From the NCBI GenBank assembly GCA_014379705.1, contig JACMLI010000549.1, forward strand, positions 1-9,848: a stretch of DNA of 9,848 nucleotides, read 5' to 3'. Both the position numbers and the translations under genes were made by a program. This DNA comes from Gemmatimonadaceae bacterium (lineage in GTDB: Bacteria; Gemmatimonadota; Gemmatimonadetes; Gemmatimonadales; Gemmatimonadaceae). The notes beneath the pieces are model-generated. The model worked only from the letters and a program-made list of their open reading frames with translations. It ran no database searches and was not told the DNA's origin. Of the stretch, positions 6,375-9,848 are shown piece by piece (the stretch's first letter is position 1; each line of letters opens with the position of its first letter).

Positions 6375-6458
6375 CGGAGGACGTGGGACTCGAACCCACA
6401 TGCGCATCTCTGCGCGCCGGTTTTCAAGACCGGTGCCTTACCATTAGGCTAGCCCTCC
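6375..6458 (-). tRNA. trnS-UGA: tRNA-Ser (anticodon UGA)
   Basis: The minus strand folds as an 84-nt class II tRNA including discriminator G. The acceptor GGAGGGC pairs with GTCCTCC (one G-U). The D-arm is GCCTAATGGTAAGGC. The anticodon stem CCGGT/ACCGG holds the loop CTTGAAA, so the anticodon is TGA, reading UCA serine codons. The variable arm GCGCA-GAGA-TGCGC is a perfect 5-bp hairpin, and the T-arm is GTGGG-TTCGAGT-CCCAC. No CCA is encoded (CTT follows). The D-arm is short for a serine tRNA. The anticodon excludes selenocysteine tRNA (TCA). Confidence 0.95.
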
Positions 6459-6467
6459 CGAATCCGG

Positions 6468-6496
6468 AGTATTACCCACCCACCCCCCGGGGACAA
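6468..6496 (-). promoter_or_regulatory. Probable promoter of tRNA-Ser(UGA)
   Basis: On the minus strand TTGTCC (6496-6491) lies 17 nt from AATACT (6473-6468), each matching sigma-70 consensus at 4 of 6 positions. The -10 box ends 9 nt before the tRNA 5' end, the right distance for initiation just upstream of the mature tRNA. It is the only AT-rich patch in an otherwise C/G-rich spacer. Confidence 0.4.
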
Positions 6497-6510
6497 CGCC
6501 CCGACCCAAC

Positions 6511-6524
6511 CCGGGCCGGCCCGG
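6511..6524. repeat. 14-bp perfect palindrome in the divergent spacer
   Basis: CCGGGCCGGCCCGG is a perfect self-complementary 14-mer midway between the divergent tRNA-Ser(UGA) and TPR gene. It could be an operator, but in such GC-rich sequence a palindrome of this composition may also be chance. Confidence 0.35.
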
Positions 6525-6561
6525 AGGGGGGCGCGACGAGCGCTCCGGGTGTCCCACACGT

Positions 6562-6567
6562 TAAGAT
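6562..6567 (+). promoter_or_regulatory. Possible -10 box of the TPR gene
   Basis: TAAGAT stands out in GC-rich sequence 33 nt before the ATG at 6601 and matches TATAAT at 4 of 6 positions. No -35 box is recognisable at 16-18 nt upstream, so an activator or another sigma factor may be needed. Confidence 0.25.
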
Positions 6568-6600
6568 CCGAGTCTGACCCCTGCTGACTGCCCCGCCAGA

Positions 6601-8415
6601 ATGCCTCGTCCTTCCGCTCGTCCTTTCGCTTCGTCCCACGCGTTCGCCCGGGCTGCCGCCCTTGCGGTGACCCTGGGCGTAGCCGTGTCGACGGAGGCAT
6701 CGGGGCAGCAGGCGGCGGCTGCGCCACAGACGACATTCACCACGCAGATCATCCTCGTCCCGCCCTTCGACGGGAAAGACCGGCGGCTCGGGAACGCGGT
6801 GGCCGACGCGGTGCGGGGAAAGATCCAGCGGTTCTACAAGAAGCGCGAAGTCTCGGTGGTGGGCGAATACACCATGGAGCAGCTGCTCGAACGCTCCAGC
6901 ATCGAGGTTCGCGACATCGACTCGCTGATGGTGCGGCAGCTGGCGCGACAGATGCGCGCCGATGAAGTGATCAACGGCGTCGTCGAACGCAACGGGACGC
7001 GCGTGATCGTGAACGCGTGGCTCGCGCTCACCCGCGACCGCCACCTCATCCAGCACCTGCCTACCGTCGACGCGCCGAACGCCGATTCCGCGGGGGCGAT
7101 CATCGCGGCGGGCATGGAGAAGTTCCGGCGCCAGCTGAATCCATTGCGCCGGTGCGAGAATGGCATGCGTGAAGGCCGCATGGAGGCGACGATCGCCGAG
7201 GCGAAGGAGGTGGCGAACACGCTGCCCACGCCGGCACTCCTTCGCTCGTGCATCGTGAGCGCGTACGTCATGACGGGGATGAACTCCCGCGACGTGCTGG
7301 CCGAGGCGAGAAAGATCCTCGAGGTCGAGCCGACGTCGTTCTGGGGACTCGACGCCGCGGCGCGCGCGTACGATGCCCTCGAGGATCGTCCAAAGGCGGC
7401 CGAGATGTGGCTCCGGCTCGCCGCGTCGGAGCCCGGGGACCTCGAACTCTCGCGTCGCGTGCTCACCGCGCTCATCCGGGGAGAGAACGCCACCGCGGCC
7501 AAGCCGCTCGTCGTCTCGCTCTCCGACGCGAATCCCGACATCGTCGAACTGCGTCGGCAACGGTGGCAGGTGTTCAGTACGCTGCGCGAGTGGAAGGAAG
7601 CGACCGCGGTCGGCGATCGCCTGGCGGCTGAAGACACGGAGTCGAGCGGGGACAGCACGTTCATCTTCCGTCTCGCGACGGCACACCGTGCCTTGGGCGA
7701 CACGATCAAGGCCGTCGCCGTGGCGGCTGGTGGCGTGACGCGCTTTCCGAAGGACTCGCGACTCTACCTGCTGTACTCCGACCTCGTCCAGGCGGATAGT
7801 CGCGTGGCGATCGACCGTGGCCTCGCGCGCTTTCCCGAGGTTGCCGAACTGCACCTCTTGCGCGCGCAGGAGTTGCGGCGCGCCGGCAAGAACGCCGAGG
7901 CGCTCGGCGGGTTCCAGAAGGCGATGGCGCTGGACCCGAAGTCGGGGCAGGGGATCCTCGCGCTGGCCCAGACGCAGGTCGACCTCGGGATGCTCGACAG
8001 TGCGCTGGTGACGACGCGGAAGGCGATGGAAGCCGGGGAGAGCCGGTCCACCGTCGCGGCCTTTGCGTTGGCCCGGGGGAACGCGATGTACCGCGCCGCC
8101 AACAGCACGAAACAGCGAAGCGACTATCAGCTTGCCCTGCAGTTCCTCTCGCTCGCGGATTCGCTCCAGGGGTCGCCGCAGTCACGCTTCCTCCTCGGCG
8201 CCACGGCGCTCTCGATCTCGCAGAGCGCGGCGACCGACGCCCCGGGCGCCAAGGCGTGTGACCTTTCGAGGCTGGCCAACGAGATGTTGCCGCTGGCCCG
8301 CGAGAAGATCACGGCGGGGGCGGTGGTCGCACCCGACGCCGCGACTCAGTATCTCGCGTATCTCGACCAGCTCGAGCCTGTCGTGGCGCAGCAAGTCGCG
8401 ACGCTCTGCATCGGG
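6601..8415 (+). CDS. Secreted TPR protein with FlgO/TolB-like N-terminal domain (stop codon 8416-8418)
   Basis: 605 residues; the TGA is at 8416-8418. Residues 1-35 are a Sec signal peptide: basic start, hydrophobic ARAAALAVTLGVAV, and probable cleavage near STEA-SGQQ, so the protein should be periplasmic or envelope-exposed. Residues 45-140 (IILVPPFDGK, then RLGNAVADAV, VSVVGEYTMEQLLE, ADEVINGVVE) resemble the alpha/beta domain found before TPRs in TolB/FlgO-type proteins; this is an inference. From about 185 on it is all helical, with recognisable TPR units at about 415-485 (LHLLRAQELRRAGKNAEALG, then a unit with ILALAQTQVDLGMLDSALV) and more degenerate ones before. TPRs mediate protein-protein binding. 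No lipobox is seen. The start has no clear Shine-Dalgarno site, but the signal peptide supports it. The gene overlaps the transporter start by GTGA, so both are probably made together. Confidence 0.85.
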
Positions 8416-9680
8416 TGACGCTCCGGCGCGGGCCGCTCACGTGGTCCGACAGCACGCGTGTGCTCGCGGGCCTCGTCCTCGGTCTCGCACTCGGCATGGC
8501 CATCGCGGTTTCGGGAAGCGCCACGGGGCAGCGACTTGCCGCCGCCATCCAGCCCATCGGCACGTTGTGGGTGAATGCGATCCGCATGACGGTGATTCCC
8601 CTTGTGGTATCGCTGCTCATCACCGGGGTCGCGTCAGTGGCGGACCTTCGCGCGGTGGGTCAACTCGGGCGACGCACCCTCGGCGTCTTTGCCGCGCTGC
8701 TCGCCGGGAGCGCGGTGGTGTCGCTCGCCGTGGCGACCACGCTGTTCACGTTCTTTCCCGCTGGCATGGCGGGCCGGATCCCGCTGCCGGCCGGGGCGGA
8801 GGATGCGGCGCGCGAGGTGGTCGGGAGCGCCACAAGCGTCGGCGTGATGGAGTGGTTCACGACGCTGGTGCCGGCGAACCCGATCGCCGCGGCGGCGACG
8901 GGGAACATGGTCTCCCTGATCGTGTTCACGGTGCTCCTCGCGCTCGCGATCTCCCGCAGCGCGCCGGCGACGCGCGAGCCGCTGGTCCGCTTCTTCTCCG
9001 CGTTAGGCGAGGCGATGCTGGTGCTGGTCGGCTGGGTGATCGCGCTGGCCCCGGTGGCGGTCTTCGCCCTGGTGCTGCCCCTCGCGGCGCAGGCCGGGGC
9101 CACGCTCGTCGGGGCGGTGGGCTTCTACATCCTTGCCTTCGCCATCACCTGCGCGATCGTGACGGCGCTGTTCTACGTGGTGGTGCGCGCCGCGGGGGGC
9201 CCCGGGTTCGCGGCGTTCGGTCGGGCGGTGCTGCCCACGCAGCTCATCGGGATCAGTTGCAGTTCATCGGTAGCGTCGCTGCCGGCGATGGTGCAAAGCG
9301 CCGAGGCGCTGGCGGTGCCGCCGCGCGTGAGCGGATTCGTGCTCCCGCTCGCGGTGTCGGTGTTCAAGCCGGCGGCACCGGTGGCGTGGATCGTCGGCGT
9401 GCTGTTCATCGGGGAGTTCTATGGCGTCCCGGTCGGGGCGCGGTCGCTGGCGATCGTCGCGGCGGCGTCGGTGTTTCTCTCCTTCGCTGCGCCGGGGGTG
9501 CCGCGCGGGGCATTCCTGTTGCTCACGCCGCTCTTCACGGCCATCGGGCTGCCTGCGGCGGGCATCGGCGTGCTGATCGCGGTGGACCTCGTGCCGGACA
9601 TGAGCGCGACCGTGGTGAACGTCACCGGAGATGTCGCCGCCGCGACACTTGTTGCGCGCGGGGAGAAGAGCGAGGTGTAG
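8415..9680 (+). CDS. Divergent dicarboxylate/amino acid:cation symporter (DAACS family)
   Basis: 421 residues with a GTG start overlapping the upstream TGA (GTGA). An inner-membrane secondary transporter of the GltPh/GltP fold: TM1 at 15-33, then IQPIGTLWVNAIRMTVIPLV at 46-64 (typical TM2 entry), several further hydrophobic helices, re-entrant loop HP1 with SCSSSVASLP (281-290), TM7, HP2 with APGVPRGAFLL (359-369) and TM8 with DLVPDMSATVVNVTGD (391-406). In known members TM7 has NMDGT, which coordinates sodium; here the aligned stretch is Phe-Lys-Pro-Ala-Ala (317-321). The TM8 Arg that holds the substrate side-chain carboxylate (Arg397 in GltPh) is Ala398, while Asp391, Asp395, Asn402 and Asp406 equivalents remain. 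So the fold is secure, but substrate and ion coupling are probably not those of aspartate/glutamate carriers. Upstream TPR partner is co-translated. Confidence 0.9.
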   Translation: MTLRRGPLTWSDSTRVLAGLVLGLALGMAIAVSGSATGQRLAAAIQPIGTLWVNAIRMTVIPLVVSLLITGVASVADLRAVGQLGRRTLGVFAALLAGSAVVSLAVATTLFTFFPAGMAGRIPLPAGAEDAAREVVGSATSVGVMEWFTTLVPANPIAAAATGNMVSLIVFTVLLALAISRSAPATREPLVRFFSALGEAMLVLVGWVIALAPVAVFALVLPLAAQAGATLVGAVGFYILAFAITCAIVTALFYVVVRAAGGPGFAAFGRAVLPTQLIGISCSSSVASLPAMVQSAEALAVPPRVSGFVLPLAVSVFKPAAPVAWIVGVLFIGEFYGVPVGARSLAIVAAASVFLSFAAPGVPRGAFLLLTPLFTAIGLPAAGIGVLIAVDLVPDMSATVVNVTGDVAAATLVARGEKSEV

Positions 9681-9848
9681 CAGTTCGTCGCTCCGAGCGA
9701 GTGCCGTGGCGTGATCGGCCGCTTGAAGGGCCTGCACCACGGAGGACAGGGAGAACTGCATCGTACTGTTGGTGTCGAGCCTGACCGCGAGAAGTCCTCC
9801 AGTCTTCGACGATGTTGCTGTTGCTGTTGCTGTTCTTGTCGAACAAAA
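9681..9848. other. Terminal 168 nt, no convincing gene
   Basis: After the transporter stop I see no good reading frame. There is a weak hairpin TCGCT-CCG-AGCGA at 9688-9700, a distant 7-bp inverted repeat GGAGGAC/GTCCTCC (9741-9747 and 9794-9800), and a short hexamer repeat near the end. A TTG-started minus-strand frame from 9846 reads the repeat as Asn-Ser, then runs antisense into the transporter, and is not supported. Confidence 0.5.
9813..9834. repeat. TGTTGC hexamer repeat
   Basis: Three copies of TGTTGC followed by a partial TGTT, AT-richer than the rest of the window. It is followed by TGTTC-TTGTC-GAACA (9831-9845), a 5-bp inverted repeat at the window edge. Confidence 0.7.

Noticed and set aside
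2779..6458. Genomic island bounded by the two tRNA-Ser genes
   Set aside because: The tRNA 3' ends are not duplicated, no integrase or phage genes are present, and base composition of the intervening genes is not clearly different.
6375..6458. Selenocysteine tRNA
   Set aside because: The long variable arm raised the idea, but the anticodon is TGA rather than TCA and the acceptor and T stems are of normal length.
6472..7854. Long minus-strand open frame (about 460 codons) antisense to the TPR gene
   Set aside because: It mirrors the TPR gene, is full of Arg/His/Glu low-complexity sequence typical of antisense frames in GC-rich DNA, and has no signal peptide, motif or ribosome site; the plus frame has a clean signal peptide and TPRs.
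2035..9008. GCCTAACG/CGTTAGGC copies as integron attC core sites
   Set aside because: The words look like attC core ends, but no copy has a matching second core site within 60-150 nt, there are no imperfect hairpin arms and no integrase; two copies lie inside housekeeping or transporter coding sequence.
8063..9784. Long plus-strand open frame overlapping the TPR end and the whole transporter
   Set aside because: Its translation is Arg/Gly/Ala-rich with no family pattern, while the other frame encodes a clear membrane transporter.
9831..9845. TGTTC-N5-GAACA as a LexA-type operator
   Set aside because: Arms are only 5 bp, one arm is part of the hexamer repeat, and no downstream SOS gene is visible in the window.
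9622..9846. TTG-started minus-strand frame beginning with an Asn-Ser repeat
   Set aside because: Rare start, repeat-derived N-terminus, then antisense to the transporter with no recognisable content.

Overview
The window is a GC-rich bacterial chromosomal segment with dense gene packing, weak Shine-Dalgarno sites on several genes, two class II tRNA-Ser genes without an encoded CCA end, and a secreted TPR protein. The overall style, including the over-represented octamer GCCTAACG/CGTTAGGC, is most like Gemmatimonadota. That assignment is an inference from general resemblance; no marker gene was placed phylogenetically.

Layout. Positions 1-561 (+) hold the C-terminal part of an unrecognised protein ending in a highly charged helix. 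It converges on a minus-strand cluster: tRNA-Ser(GCU), glutamyl-tRNA synthetase (gltX) and a LexA-family repressor whose ATG directly follows the gltX stop. Further right, still on the minus strand, are an isochorismatase-like cysteine hydrolase (3022-3642), a YciE/YciF-type ferritin-like protein with an acidic-then-basic tail (3898-4524), an unrecognised 209-residue protein (4645-5274), and a zinc-ribbon/DUF4145-type protein (5312-5995) whose stop lies 37 nt upstream of the 209-residue gene. After a 379-nt gap comes a second tRNA-Ser (UGA). From a divergent intergenic region at 6459-6600 the coding direction switches to plus: a secreted TPR protein (6601-8418) overlaps, through GTGA, a transporter of the dicarboxylate/amino acid:cation symporter (DAACS) family (8415-9680). 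The last 168 nt show no convincing gene.

How the genes fit together. The tRNA-Ser/gltX part is translation housekeeping with a repressor attached in a probable operon. The TPR protein and transporter form a translationally coupled pair, so the TPR protein may act with the transporter at the cell envelope. The four minus-strand genes between the two tRNAs look like unrelated stress or accessory functions.

Most notable points: (1) the LexA-like protein keeps the DNA-binding domain and overall LexA fold but has lost the Ala-Gly cleavage site, the catalytic Ser and the catalytic Lys together, so it should not self-cleave; (2) the transporter has lost the NMDGT sodium motif and the substrate-carboxylate Arg of its family while keeping the rest of the core; (3) the octamer CGTTAGGC occurs four times, always in the sense direction of local transcription, and supplies the only in-frame TTA codons of gltX and the transporter gene.
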